DNA from: Haberlea rhodopensis
Taxonomy: Eukaryota; Streptophyta; Magnoliopsida; Lamiales; Gesneriaceae
NCBI GenBank assembly: GCA_907163345.1
Contig: CAJQUN010000003.1
Location: 24,009,879-24,073,878, forward strand
Direction of reading: 5' to 3'
DNA: 64,000 nucleotides
The translations under genes were made by a program, and so were the position numbers. The notes beneath the pieces are model-generated. The model worked only from the letters and a program-made list of their open reading frames with translations. It was not told the origin of the DNA and searched no databases. This document shows positions 1 to 10,354 of the stretch, one piece after another. The first letter of the stretch is position 1. Each line of letters begins with the position of its first letter.

Positions 1-2306
1 ACCACACTGCTCAGCCAAAACTCGCACTTACTGAGCTTAGCAAACAACTGATGCTCTCTGAGAATCTGAAGCACTGTCCTCAAGTGTTTCACATGATCTT
101 CCTCACTTCGGGAGTAGATAAGAATGTCGTCAATAAACACGATGACGAACTGATCAAGATACTGCTGAAACACTCTGTTCATCAGACTCATGAAGACGGC
201 CGGGGCGTTCGTCACACCGAACGGCATCACCAAGAACTCATAATGCCCGTATCGAGTCCGGAACGCTGTCTTTTGCACATCTTCCTCTCTGACCCGAATC
301 TGATGATACCCGGATCTCAAGTCAATCTTGCTATACACCCTGGTACCTTGCAACTGATCAAACAAGTCGTCTATCCTTGGGAGAGGATACTTGTTCTTCA
401 CTGTAGCCTTATTCAGTTGCCGGTAATCGATGCACAGCCGCATCGAACCGTCCTTCTTCTTCACAAAGAGAACTGGTGCGCCCCATGGCGACACGCTCGG
501 GCGTATATACCCCTTGTCCAAGAGATCCTGCAACTGCTTTTTCAACTCCCTCAACTCTGCCGGTGCCATCCTATAAGGTGCACGAGAGATAGCGGATGTC
601 CCTGGCAGCAACTCGATCCCAAATTCAACTTCCCTGGCCGGTGGAAATCCTGGGATTTCTTCTGGAAATACATCAGCAAATTCTGCCACAACTGGTACAT
701 CCTCAACCCTCAGTTCTTTACTCTTTCCAGACGTGTCCACGGCATAAATAAGATAGCCCGTGTGGCCACGTTCCAACAACTGAGACATCTTGATCGCTGA
801 AATCAACGGAATCTTCGCACGAGATCCGTTGCCATAGAAAGTCCACTGACTGCCCAACTCAGGTCTGAACTTCACTGTTCTCTGCCGGCAATCTACCACT
901 GCCTGATATCTGTTCAGAACATCAATACCCAAGATGCAGTCAAAATCTGACATACCCAGCACAATCAAGTCTGATCTCAACTCGTTGCCCTCAAAATAAA
1001 TGAGGTTATCTGCCAAAAACTGATCAGCAACGACGTTTCTTCCAGTGGGTGTCGAGACCAATAGAGGTGTGGGCAAAGGAGACGTGCGCATATGGTGTCT
1101 TTCCACAAATCCCACAGACACAAAGGAATGAGAGGCACCTGTATCTATCAAAACAAAAGCAGGGTACGTAAATAAATGACACGTACCGGCAATCACCTCC
1201 TCTGGAGCTGCCTGAGCCTGCTCCCTGGTCAGTGCATATACTTGCCCCTGGGGTGGTCCTGCTGTCTGACCTCCCGATGGACGAGGCCCAAACTGCTGCC
1301 TCTGCTGCACTGTCCTATCCTCAAACCTTGGCCTGCTGCCCTGATACTCTGACTGGCCTCCCCTGGTGGGACAATACCGAGCAATGTGGCCCATCTTGCC
1401 ACAGACATAACATGCAGGACACTTATTTGAAGAATGCGGTCCTCCACAATTGTTGCACCTAGGCTCTCCCGGCCTCTCCCCTTGTGAAGATCCTCGATTG
1501 GCCGACCAATTACCCTTCTTGTTATCCTGCTTCTGTCCGAAGTGTTTCTTCCCACCATACCGCGAAGATGAAGAGGCACCACGGGGCTTAAATGGCTCAC
1601 CCCGAGGCCTCAAACTGTCACTAGTCTGCCTCTGTTGCGGTACCGGTGGTAGCATGGCATAAGCTCCCACTCCTAGCTCAGCAAGCTCCGCTCTTGTGAG
1701 AGCATCATCAAAAGAAGTTGGGTTATTGATGATAACCCGGTCATAGAGCTCCGGTCGCAGTCCTTTCATGAAATTTCTCATCTTGGCACGTCCATCAGAG
1801 GCAATATGGGGGACATACCTCAGTAGTGATGAGTACTGTGTGGCATAATCTGCTACGGTCATGTTCCCTTGCCTCAGATTGGTAAATTCATCCTCCTTTG
1901 TCTGCCTTGCTGCCGCGGAGAAGTATCGGTTCAAGAACCTGGTCCTGAAGAGCGTCCAGTCAATCACAGCACCCAGTGCTCTCATCTCCATCACTGTGCT
2001 CCTCCACCACATCAATGGTTTCTTAGCCAACTGGAACTCCGCCAGCCTCAGCCAAGCAGTAATAGCACACGGAGCCGATACAAAGATCTGTTCAAGTCTC
2101 TCCAGCCACTCTTCAGCTTCTTCTCCGGACTCTGTCCCCTCAAACCGGGGCGGATGATAAGACAGAAACTGCGTCAAGCTAATCTCACCCGGTAGCAATA
2201 ACTGAACTACTGGTTCCATCCCTACAGCCGGTGGAGGTAGAGGATTAGCCTGTCCAATACTCGCATTTACACTCCCAACATCTCCGACTTCCTCATTAGC
2301 AGCCAT
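1..2306 (-). CDS. Ty3/gypsy gag-pol polyprotein (5' 768 codons, open)
   Basis: The start codon is at 2304-2306. I checked the frame codon by codon to the left edge and saw no stop. Gag covers about residues 1-280. A CX2CX3HX4C motif followed by a CX2CX4HX4C zinc knuckle lies near residues 285-310. The aspartic protease motif LIDTGASHSF is near residue 386. Reverse transcriptase starts near residue 565 and carries the catalytic box FIDD near residue 723 (positions 126-137). Known for the family: the polyprotein packages and copies the element's RNA and integrates the cDNA. An unbroken frame suggests a young, possibly active copy, although the 3' half cannot be seen. Forward-strand open frames over this stretch are antisense shadows. 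Confidence 0.93.
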   Translation of the reverse strand, partial: MAANEEVGDVGSVNASIGQANPLPPPAVGMEPVVQLLLPGEISLTQFLSYHPPRFEGTESGEEAEEWLERLEQIFVSAPCAITAWLRLAEFQLAKKPLMWWRSTVMEMRALGAVIDWTLFRTRFLNRYFSAAARQTKEDEFTNLRQGNMTVADYATQYSSLLRYVPHIASDGRAKMRNFMKGLRPELYDRVIINNPTSFDDALTRAELAELGVGAYAMLPPVPQQRQTSDSLRPRGEPFKPRGASSSSRYGGKKHFGQKQDNKKGNWSANRGSSQGERPGEPRCNNCGGPHSSNKCPACYVCGKMGHIARYCPTRGGQSEYQGSRPRFEDRTVQQRQQFGPRPSGGQTAGPPQGQVYALTREQAQAAPEEVIAGTCHLFTYPAFVLIDTGASHSFVSVGFVERHHMRTSPLPTPLLVSTPTGRNVVADQFLADNLIYFEGNELRSDLIVLGMSDFDCILGIDVLNRYQAVVDCRQRTVKFRPELGSQWTFYGNGSRAKIPLISAIKMSQLLERGHTGYLIYAVDTSGKSKELRVEDVPVVAEFADVFPEEIPGFPPAREVEFGIELLPGTSAISRAPYRMAPAELRELKKQLQDLLDKGYIRPSVSPWGAPVLFVKKKDGSMRLCIDYRQLNKATVKNKYPLPRIDDLFDQLQGTRVYSKIDLRSGYHQIRVREEDVQKTAFRTRYGHYEFLVMPFGVTNAPAVFMSLMNRVFQQYLDQFVIVFIDDILIYSRSEEDHVKHLRTVLQILREHQLFAKLSKCEFWLSSV

Positions 2307-2500
2307 GCTGTGACACAAATGTTAACAACAATCCAAAGCAATATATATATCATGTCGTTAGATAACAGGAGTGATATAAGCATGTTAGTATAACCACATA
2401 TACAAAATATGCACCACATGCATAAACATGCTTCAAATGTAAGCACCTAGCCAAACATGCTAAGGCTACCCTTCACTCGTTCCCGGGTTCTCTAACCACT

Positions 2501-2512
2501 GCTCTGATACCA
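2501..2512 (-). other. Primer binding site, initiator-tRNA-Met type
   Basis: On the minus strand the twelve bases read TGGTATCAGAGC, complementary to the 3' end of plant initiator tRNA-Met. It lies four bases inside the LTR border, where minus-strand DNA priming starts. Confidence 0.92.
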
Positions 2513-3119
2513 CTAATGTAAGGACCCTAATCCTTAAGTGCGGAATAAAGGCATAATAGAGCTAGACAAATGATCAGAGTAGAATAAACAAGTTGAGTTT
2601 GTGAGCTTAAGCATTTACATGCCAAAATAAAGGACTACCAAAAAGGATTAATTACATTCCAACAAATGAATGTGTCCACTATAGTTTTACGCTACTCCTA
2701 GAGTAGGAACTATACAAAAGAATCCTGTCCTTTCATCTACCAAAGATGCTCGAGAAGCTCACTGTCTCAACCCGTTCAAGCCCATCTATCATGCCAAAAA
2801 GGTACCTACAAGGACAACCCCCAAACATGAGCAATAATAATCATTCATATTCAACACAATATGAAGATAAAGCGTAAATGCATAATCAATATAAAACACT
2901 TCCTGTTTTCCCATGCATTTCAAACGCTTCCCGTTTGGTTGTCCCTGTACCATAACTCATGAGTATAATCAACAGATTATTTTTAATGGCCAAAACATGT
3001 CATGACATCATATACCATTTCAACTGTACCACATATTGGTCACCATTCCCTAGTCTGTCCATCACAGTGTATTTTAATGCCCCTCGCTTATATTCATATG
3101 GGCGGCATAGGATAACCTC

Positions 3120-3460
3120 GCTACAATGGACATGCGGCGCTCCCACCCCTCGCTTCACAGAGAGCGGCAAATACCCTTTCCTCGCCCCATATGACAACCA
3201 CGCTCAAATGTGACATGCGGCGCTCCCACCCCTCGCTTCACATTTGGCGGAACCAATACAAAAAGCGGCAAGCATTAAAATCATCAAAGGATGACCACGA
3301 CTCATGGGATGTGCATCCAATAATCATAATATGCATCTAACATCAATATGCATAAATTACCATGTATATGCATCCACTATGCAATACCTCATATGGCATA
3401 AATCAACATGTATATGCATCCACTATGCAATACCACATATATACCCGCATCCACAATGCA
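3120..3460. repeat. Short tandem repeats inside the gypsy LTR
   Basis: Two kinds of repeat are visible. A roughly 30-bp block containing GCGGCGCTCCCACCCCTCGC occurs near 3132 and again near 3213, about 81 bp apart. An approximately 50-bp unit containing ATGTATATGCATCCACTATG occurs near 3362 and near 3411. Internal repeats like these are common in long plant LTRs. Confidence 0.8.
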
Positions 3461-3673
3461 TAAACAATGAGTATATAAAATACATGTTACCGTTGGGTGC
3501 CCGTACGTCCACTACGTACCTTTCCAAAAGTGGAATATGGTAGGACTTCAATTCCTCGGCTGTGTTGCCACCTGGGTTGGTTCTACATATTCACAAATAC
3601 CAATATTAGAACCCAATAATAGTCCAATACCAAAAATCCCACAAAAATATCCAAAAAAACCATATTTTGGCTT

Positions 3674-3885
3674 TCGCGATCGATCGCCCCTCACGGCGAT
3701 CGATCGCCAATACCCACTGTCCGAAAAAATAAAATTGCACCCTTCGGCGATCGATCGCCACCCCTGGCGCGATCGATCGCCAGACCCGCCGATCGATCGC
3801 CCAAGAGTGGCGATCGATCGCCAAAGGCTTGAAAAGCCTACTGCCTGGGCGCGATCGATCGCCTGGAATGGGCGATCGATCGCCA
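3674..3885. repeat. Array of eight CGATCGATCG palindromes in the gypsy LTR
   Basis: The perfect 10-bp palindrome CGATCGATCG occurs eight times in about 210 bp, at roughly 3676, 3697, 3747, 3769, 3789, 3809, 3851 and 3871. Most copies extend to GGCGATCGATCGCC or GCGATCGATCGC. Spacers are 8 to 40 bp and do not resemble each other. The array is GC-rich and CpG-rich, unlike the AT-rich surroundings. Its function is not known to me. Confidence 0.93.
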
Positions 3886-4639
3886 TCCCCTGTAACCCGA
3901 AAATCCTCCATTTTTGCATCTCAAAACCATTCCAACCCATTCCAACTCTTAACCAACAAACCTACAACTCAAATAACAACATAAACCATCAAAATACACC
4001 TTAAAACAACCATAAATCCAACCTTTAACCAAAACCACAACAACCCAACAAAACCCATTTTAAAACCCTTCAAAATCAAACCAAACTCAAACAAAACTTC
4101 ACAAAATTAAAGCATGAGGTACCCATACCTCTTGGGGATCTCAAATCACCCAATATGCTCCACAAATCAAGATTTTTGCAAGGTTCCTCTTCCACCCAAG
4201 GCTTGAGCTCGAAATTTGGAGAAGGGAAGGGTTTGTGGTTTTGATTTGGTAAAGTAAGAATGAGGTTAAAAGAGTGGGGTTGGGGATAAAAGGGGGATTG
4301 GGTTAATTTAATTAAAGGTATACCCAAAATAATTCCATGGTGTATAAAACACCCCAACATGATATTTTTCAAAGCATTTACTCAAAATGCACCAAATATC
4401 AAATAAACACATGATTTCCAATTAATTGCTAACCAATGCAAATTAATCATGCTTCCAATAATATTTACCCAACATGCACCACATGCACCCTAAAATGCAA
4501 TCCCGGGTCAACCCTATCCATATGACCATGCATTTACCATAAGGTAAATAAATCCCAAAACATAATCAATTGCCACATAATTAATCATGTAAACATAATT
4601 TAAAGCCAAATAGCAATTAACCCTTTCGGGGATGTCACA

Positions 4640-4644
4640 TATGA
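4640..4644. other. Insertion point of gypsy element in copia LTR (TATGA)
   Basis: Immediately outside the gypsy LTR the sequence TATGA begins a stretch matching the copia 3' LTR at 9636-9640 and onward. TATGA is therefore the expected 5-bp target duplication. Its partner is left of the window. The break lies about 20 bp upstream of the copia TATA box at 4665. Confidence 0.82.
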
Positions 4645-5364
4645 CCTTTGGGAGCCTCCTACACTATAAATATGGATAATTGGCCTCAAGTTGAAGACAA
4701 GAAACAAGAGGATACAATACAAGAAAGCTTTGTTCAATTAAAGTCAATGTAGCATTGCAACCTTCATACATTTGTGTTGTATTGAGAGTTTGTAATTCAT
4801 TTCTTGTGTGAGAGCTTTTGTTCTTCATTTGGTTACACCGTGAAGGTGTTATTTGAATCGTTGTAAGGTCCTCCAACACCGACGCAAGTTGGAAATTGTA
4901 TAAGTCATCAACAAGTGAAGTTTGTGCATGTTTGTGGCTATCATTAGAGGCCTTAAGGCCAAGAAGACTCGTGAAGAGTGTGTGACTCGGGGAGAGTTGG
5001 TTTGTGGCTATCTTTGGAGCCCTTAAGGCCAAGAAGACTCGTGAAGAGTGTGTGACTCTGGAAGAGTTTGTTTGTGGCTAACTTGGAGCCCTCAAGGCCA
5101 AGATCAAAGTGTTCTAGTGGAACCTCGGTTGTATGTTTTCTAACCGGGAAGGGGAGACGTAGGCGATTCATCGTCGAACTTCTATCACAAATATTTTTGT
5201 TCTTTGTTGCTTTATTTACATTACGCATTTACTTTATTATATCTTATTGTTCATTGATTGATTGACTTGAAGTCTTCCGCAGCGCAAACTCAACTTTTGC
5301 AAAATCACTTTAAATCGCTAAAGTAACCAAGGAACCTCATTCACCCCCCTCTTTGGTTCCAACA
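4640..5364 (+). repeat. 5' LTR of copia element (downstream part only)
   Basis: It matches 9636-10354 of the 3' LTR and ends in GGTTCCAACA just before the primer binding site. A TATA box (TATAAAT) lies at 4665-4671. Tandem units of about 70 bp, each containing AAGAAGACTCGTGAAGAGTG, occur in 4929-5090 and recur in the 3' LTR. Confidence 0.9.
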
Positions 5365-5366
5365 AG

Positions 5367-5379
5367 TGGTATCAGAGTC
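5367..5379 (+). other. Primer binding site of copia element
   Basis: TGGTATCAGAGTC starts two bases after the LTR and matches the initiator-tRNA-Met complement used by most plant copia elements. Confidence 0.88.
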
Positions 5380-5409
5380 ACTTGATTTTTGTTTTTAAAC
5401 AAAATTTTT

Positions 5410-6875
5410 ATGGCTAATTTAGCAAATGAGTTTGCTCAAGGTCAGTCGACCAATCGACCTCCGCTCTTCACGGGAGATAACTGTGGATATTGGAAGAATA
5501 TAATTTCTCTATATATCCAATCCGTAGATTGTGACCTATGGAAGATAATTGTAAAAGATCCACATATTCCTTTAAAGGAAGTTGAGGGAAAGATTGTTCC
5601 CAAAGAAGTGGACGGATTTTACAAAAGCATATATGATCTTAATTTCTCAAAATGCTAAAGCAATTTATATTTTGTATTGTGCTTTAGATATGAAGGAATA
5701 CAACCGCATCTCGATATGCTCAACCGCAAAGAAAATTTGGGACAAACTACAAATTTGTCATGAGGGCACAAACCAAGTTAAGGAAACAAAGATCGATCTC
5801 TTGCAACTCAAGTACGAAACCTTTGAGATGGAGTCCAAAGAAAATATCGATTCAATGTTTAGAAGGCTCACTCAAATCATCAACGAGCTTGCCCAACTTG
5901 GTGAAAAATATCCTTCCAAGCAAATATGGAGAATAGCGCTAAGACTTTACCTAAGGAATGGGATGCTAAGAGGACGGCAATCATTGAGTCAAACTAAGGA
6001 GAAAGTGCATCATATGATCTTGATGAACTTCATGGAACCTTGGTGACTCATGAGCTTGAAGTGTCAACCCGAAAGAAAATAAATATGGAGGAAGATAAAC
6101 TTAAAGGAAAGAGGATTGCTTTGGTTGGAAAGAAAGCACAATCCGATGACAAAGATGATGAGGAAATGGCATTGTTCACAAGAAGGTTCAAGAAATTCTA
6201 TAATAAATACAACAAGCCAAAGACTTCTGGTGCCACCGACTATGATCCCAAACAAGAGGTAACATGTTTCGATTGTCAATATAAAGGTCATTATGCTAAT
6301 GAATGTTCTAGGAAGAAGAATGTGGACAAGGGGAAGAAGAAGGCTCTAATGGCTATATGGAGTGATAGTGACTCCGATGATGAAGATGTAGCTAATCTTT
6401 GTCTAATCGCTCTTGGCAATGAAGAAGAATATGATGATGATGAGATACCCTCTTCTGATGAATTACTTGATTCATATAATGAACTTATTGATTGTCTTGG
6501 TGGAAGTAAGAAGAGCAACAAATTACTCAAACTAGACTTGACTTGACTAAGAAGGAAGAAGAAGAATATCATTTTAAAAAATCAAGTACATGATTTAAAG
6601 ACATCATTTGCCAAGTTTAGTAATAGTAGTTTAAAGTTGGAAGAATTGCTTGGCTTGCAACATTATAGCTTCGATAGAGCCGGACTAGGCTTTTCAAACA
6701 AATCAAAAATATTTTCAAGCTTGTTGGCTAAAGCTAATCATAATTTCACTACTTGCACTTATTGTTGTAAGGTTGGACATATAAGAAACAAATGTAGATT
6801 TGTTAAAAATCAATACCAACCAAATAAGAGGTGGAAATGGATTCCAAAGGAATCAATGAAAGCTAACCCGCAATG
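5410..6875 (+). pseudogene. Copia gag, broken by frameshifts and stops
   Basis: Reading starts at ATG 5410 and continues in three consecutive frames: 5410 to about 5640, about 5640 to 5930, and about 5930 to 6546, with a further piece at 6637-6876. A first zinc knuckle (CFDCQYKGHYANEC) lies near 6268 and a second CCHC motif (CTYCCKVGHIRNKC) near 6757. Between them is an acidic Ser/Asp/Glu-rich stretch. The end resembles the conserved Lys/Trp-Pro-Lys border between gag and protease in copia elements, after which pol should begin but does not. At least two frameshifts and an in-frame TGA at 6544 make it non-functional. The UBN2-type gag identity is from family knowledge. Confidence 0.85.
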
Positions 6876-8494
6876 ACCCAAAAATAAAATGGGTACCAAA
6901 GATCCTCCAAATATAACTTGTTTTGTAGGAACAACAAAGGGATCGAGGATGAAGGCACTAGCACCTCAAGGGAGGAAACTATCAAATGCACCACAATAGA
7001 GGAAGCACGAGGTATAGGACCGATGATAAGAACTTACTCTTGTCATCCAAGGTAAATCTATTTTAAGCATCATAGTATCATAATTAACTCTTTTGCTTGG
7101 TTAATATTCCTTGAACTGCATATCATGATTATGTGATGAAATTCAATTACTTTGAAGGTGATCTTTGAGAAATTGAGTTTTGAGTACATTAATATGATAT
7201 CATATTTAGGGGGAGCTAATTATATTTTCCTTGTGCATTTAAAAGAACAATTGCAAAATTTCATTGGCACAAATTAATTATGACCAATAAATTGTGTAGC
7301 TCAATATTCATTTGTAGTACATTGCATTTCCCCTTAGCATATGCATAATGATCCTTAAATGAGTAAGAAGTTGTATAATCATACATATGGATTTATATGC
7401 TTGAGTTTTGTGAATTGAGTTTTTATTGAATGCTTAAACATGATATGACTTGATTTCATGCTCATTTTTGTAATTGAACTAAGTTTATGAATGGATTAAG
7501 TGGTATCTTCTTATTAATGAGTTTTGTTGCATATTTAAATTTGTTTAAATGCATGTTTTATATGCTTAACTCACAATGGTTAAAATATTCAAATGCTCAA
7601 ATAATTGTGGCTATAGGAGTTTGTTATTGTGTTGAGAAATTTGACACAATGAGCATGTTAATTTTTAGGCTTAGTCTTGTGATGCCATGTTATAAATTGT
7701 TTGAGAATATGTCATGAGCTTAAAATGATGCTTCATACACTTCATCATGATGCTTCATATGTTGCATGCTTAAAAATTTCCTACTTTATGTTGGAATGCA
7801 TTAACCAACTTAAAATTATTTGCAAATTGCTAAATGCATTATTTACCTTGAGTTCACTTTGAATATGCAATATGCAATGTAATTCATGGTAATTAAGCAT
7901 GCTCAATTGTTTAGATGCTCAATCTTGGATCATAGGATTATGGCTTAAGAGTTTCATATATCTTTATTATTTTTATGGCCTAAATGATTTGCTCTCATCA
8001 CATGCGCCTTATTAACTTGTCAATTCTTTATGATGATGCATTGAGCATGAATGCATGATTTTTTGATGGAACATATGCACACTTTGCACATTTAAGAATA
8101 CATTGACATGTTGTTAATTGCCTTCAACGCATATTTTGTCTTCCCCTCAATGATTTAATCTCATGATTGTTATGGCTATTACATGCTTGATGAGGAACAC
8201 GTGCTTAATTTTAGACTATGGCTATGTGTCAACATATATTTGTTGCTATGATTTATGGAATTAAAGGAACATGCTTACTTGATTTGTTTATTTGAATTTT
8301 ATGCTTTTTAATTATCACAAAAATGGGGAGAATTTTGTGGCAAACTTGAAGCTTAATAGATGCATGTTTTGAGGGGGGGGAGTTTTTGTAATATGCTTTA
8401 TATGGTTCACTTGTATGTGTTATGCATCTGTTAAGGGGGAGCCTTGTTTTTCATGAATATTTCATTTACAAGTTTACCATGTTTTGTGATTATC
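6876..8494 (+). other. Non-coding copia interior where pol is expected
   Basis: About 1.6 kb of AT-rich sequence has no open frame with recognisable protease, integrase, reverse transcriptase or RNase H motifs. Short G-rich tracts occur near 7207, 8371 and 8434, resembling the spacer before the polypurine tract in some plant copia lineages. I infer deletion or replacement of pol. Confidence 0.7.
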
Positions 8495-8508
8495 AAAAAG
8501 GGAGAGAT
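8495..8508 (+). other. Polypurine tract of copia element
   Basis: A purine run (AAAAAGGGAGAGA) ends at the first base of the 3' LTR, the position where plus-strand DNA priming is expected. Confidence 0.82.
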
Positions 8509-10354
8509 TGTTGAGCCTTAAACGCATTGTTGAGTTTAATGCTTAATTAATCTCCAAATTATTTATGGGTTTTGATGATCAACAAAACTTGCATTTGTTG
8601 TACTAATGTATCTACTTAGTGTACATGGTTAGATTGATAAATTGGTTGGGAAGACCAATGGAAGTAGACTCAAGTTACACAATGACATTTGCGAGTTCAT
8701 AGGACAAGCGATGAATTTTATCAAGGAAGATATTGAGCTTGGACGAGAATGAATGACATCTATGAACAACCAAACTAAGTTTTCAACATGTGTGGAATGA
8801 TGTTGGAACAATAGCTTATGATGGGATGAAGACCCACGAACCAATGGTCCGTTGGTGGGTAAATTCGTATAGAAGCCAATTGGAGCGCAGTGCAGTGTTT
8901 TGATTATATCTCTTGGCTCGATGATCCGAATGATGCGAATCCAAATAGGTTGGAAATCCAACTCAATATGCTAGATTTCATAAACATCTCAATCCAATTC
9001 GAATTGCATCCTGGAGCAAAAAAGCATGGAAGTCATAGCAAGTGCAAATTGTAGCAAGGTTGGAGCAGCTGTAGCATTTTGGGCATAACTTCTTCATACC
9101 TTAATGAAATTCAATGATTTTGGTGTCCAAGCGTAGCTAAGAGGATATGGTACAACTTTGATGTTCAGTACGTTTCCCATAAATGAGCTTAAGATGGTCG
9201 AAAAGTGCAAATTTTGAGAGTGTTGAAATATGGCAGATAGTTTCAGGCGATTCGGGCCATCACCTCAGGTGATCCGAGCCACGCGTGCCAACGCCGCGCA
9301 CCATCGACTAAAGCGATGGCACGGGCGTGCGCCTGGCAACCTGGATCGCCCCAGTCGATGTATGGAACGCCTGAGGCGATCCAGAATTGTTTCCACGGCA
9401 AAGTTTTTTAAGTAGATCACCCCAGGCGATGGGGTGATTGCCCGAGGCAATCCGAAATGTTTCCTATGGCATTTTATTATAGGGAGATCGCCCCAGGCGA
9501 TGGGTAGAACGCCTGAGGCGATCTGGGCCAGATTTGACCGTTAAGGCTTGGCGATGGAGATCTCTCGAGGCGATGGACGAGGCGATGGAGCGCATTTTTG
9601 GTCCAAAATTGTTGCTAACAACTATAAACGGCTAGTATGACATTTGAGAGCCTCCTACACTATAAATATGGATAATTGGCCTCAAGTTGAAGACAAGAAA
9701 CAAGAGGATACAATACAAGAAAGCTTTGTTCAATTAAATTCAATATATCATTGCAAACTTCATACATTTGTGTTGTATTGAGATATTCATTTCTTGTGTG
9801 AGAGCTTTTGTCCTTCATTTGGTTACACCGTGAAGGTGTTATTTGAATCGTTGTAAGGTCCTCCAACACCGACGCAAGTTGAAAATTGTATAAGTCATCA
9901 ACAAGTGAAGTTGGTGCATTTTTGTGGCTATCCTTGGAGCTCTTAAGGCCAAGAAGACTCATGAAGAGTGTGTGACTCGGGAAGAGTTTGTTTGTAGCTA
10001 TCTTTGGAGCCCTTAAGACCAAGAAGACTAGTGAAGAGTGTGTGACTCAGGAAAAGTTTGTTTGTGGCTAACTTGGAGCCCTCAAGGCCAAGATCAAAGT
10101 GTTCTAGTGGAACCTCGGTTGAACGTTTTCTAACCGGGAGGAGGAGACGTAGTCGATTCATCGCCGAACTTCTATCACAAATACTTGTGATCTTTATTGC
10201 TTTATTTACATTACGTATTTACTTTATTATATCTTATTGTTCATTGATCAATTGACTTGAAGTCTTCCGCAGCGCAAACTCAACTTTTGCAAAATCACTT
10301 TAAATCGCTAAAGTAGCCAAGAAACCTCATTCACCCCCCTCTTCGGTTCCAACA
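8509..10354 (+). repeat. 3' LTR of copia element (complete, 1846 bp)
   Basis: It begins TGTTGAGCC and ends GGTTCCAACA, giving the short inverted ends TGTTG and CAACA. A TATA box lies at 9661-9667. The last 719 bp align with 4640-5364. The upstream 1127 bp, including the GGCGAT-rich block at 9236-9590, has no partner in the window because the gypsy element displaced it. The candidate target duplication after the LTR is ATAAA (10355-10359). Its left partner is not visible. Confidence 0.88.
9236..9590. repeat. Cluster of GGCGAT motifs and imperfect palindromes in copia LTR
   Basis: GGCGAT or close variants recur about ten times, often in face-to-face pairs such as CCCAGGCGATGGG with GCCTGAGGCGATC. 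The block is GC-rich inside an otherwise AT-rich LTR. It resembles in composition, but not in exact unit, the CGATCGATCG array of the gypsy LTR. Confidence 0.78.

Larger units (their letters stand above)
1..4639 (-). mobile_element. Ty3/gypsy LTR retrotransposon, cut by left edge
   Basis: Read on the minus strand this element runs 5' LTR (4639 to 2517), primer binding site (2512 to 2501), short leader, then gag-protease-reverse transcriptase in one frame from 2306 to the left edge. RNase H, integrase and the 3' LTR lie outside the window. The LTR begins TGTGACATCC, common among plant Ty3 elements, and ends in CA. The two zinc-knuckle-like motifs, the single open frame and the long LTR suggest a chromovirus (Tekay/Del-like), but the diagnostic integrase chromodomain is not visible, so the clade is an inference. 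The element is inserted in the LTR of the copia element to its right. Confidence 0.93.
2517..4639 (-). repeat. 5' LTR of the Ty3/gypsy element
   Basis: The 2123-bp LTR is bounded by TG at 4639 and CA at 2517 on the minus strand, with the primer binding site just inside. It contains a tandem-repeat-rich segment (3120-3460) and an array of GATC palindromes (3674-3885). Promoter and polyadenylation positions were not resolved. The partner LTR is outside the window, so the insertion cannot be dated here. Confidence 0.9.
4640..10354 (+). mobile_element. Ty1/copia element, non-autonomous, split by gypsy insertion
   Basis: From left to right it shows the downstream 725 bp of the 5' LTR, a primer binding site, a gag region, a long non-coding stretch, a polypurine tract and a complete 1846-bp 3' LTR. 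The first part of the 5' LTR is displaced left of the window by the gypsy insertion. No protease, integrase, reverse transcriptase or RNase H motif was seen in the 3.1-kb interior, so movement would need enzymes from another element. Over the first roughly 320 aligned bases of the two LTR copies I counted about 14 mismatches plus one short indel, so this insertion is not recent. Confidence 0.88.

Noticed and set aside
51..800. Long forward open frame at the left edge
   Set aside because: It is the antisense shadow of the gypsy reverse-transcriptase frame. The minus strand carries the catalytic FIDD box and a continuous gag-pol.
3674..3885. Spaced identical repeats resembling a CRISPR array
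   Set aside because: Repeats are only 10-14 bp, spacers vary from 8 to 40 bp, there are no cas genes and the host is a plant.
3537..4004. Open frames on both strands over the palindrome array
   Set aside because: The palindrome has no stops in most frames, so long frames arise automatically. The peptides are low-complexity RSIA/IDR repeats inside an LTR.
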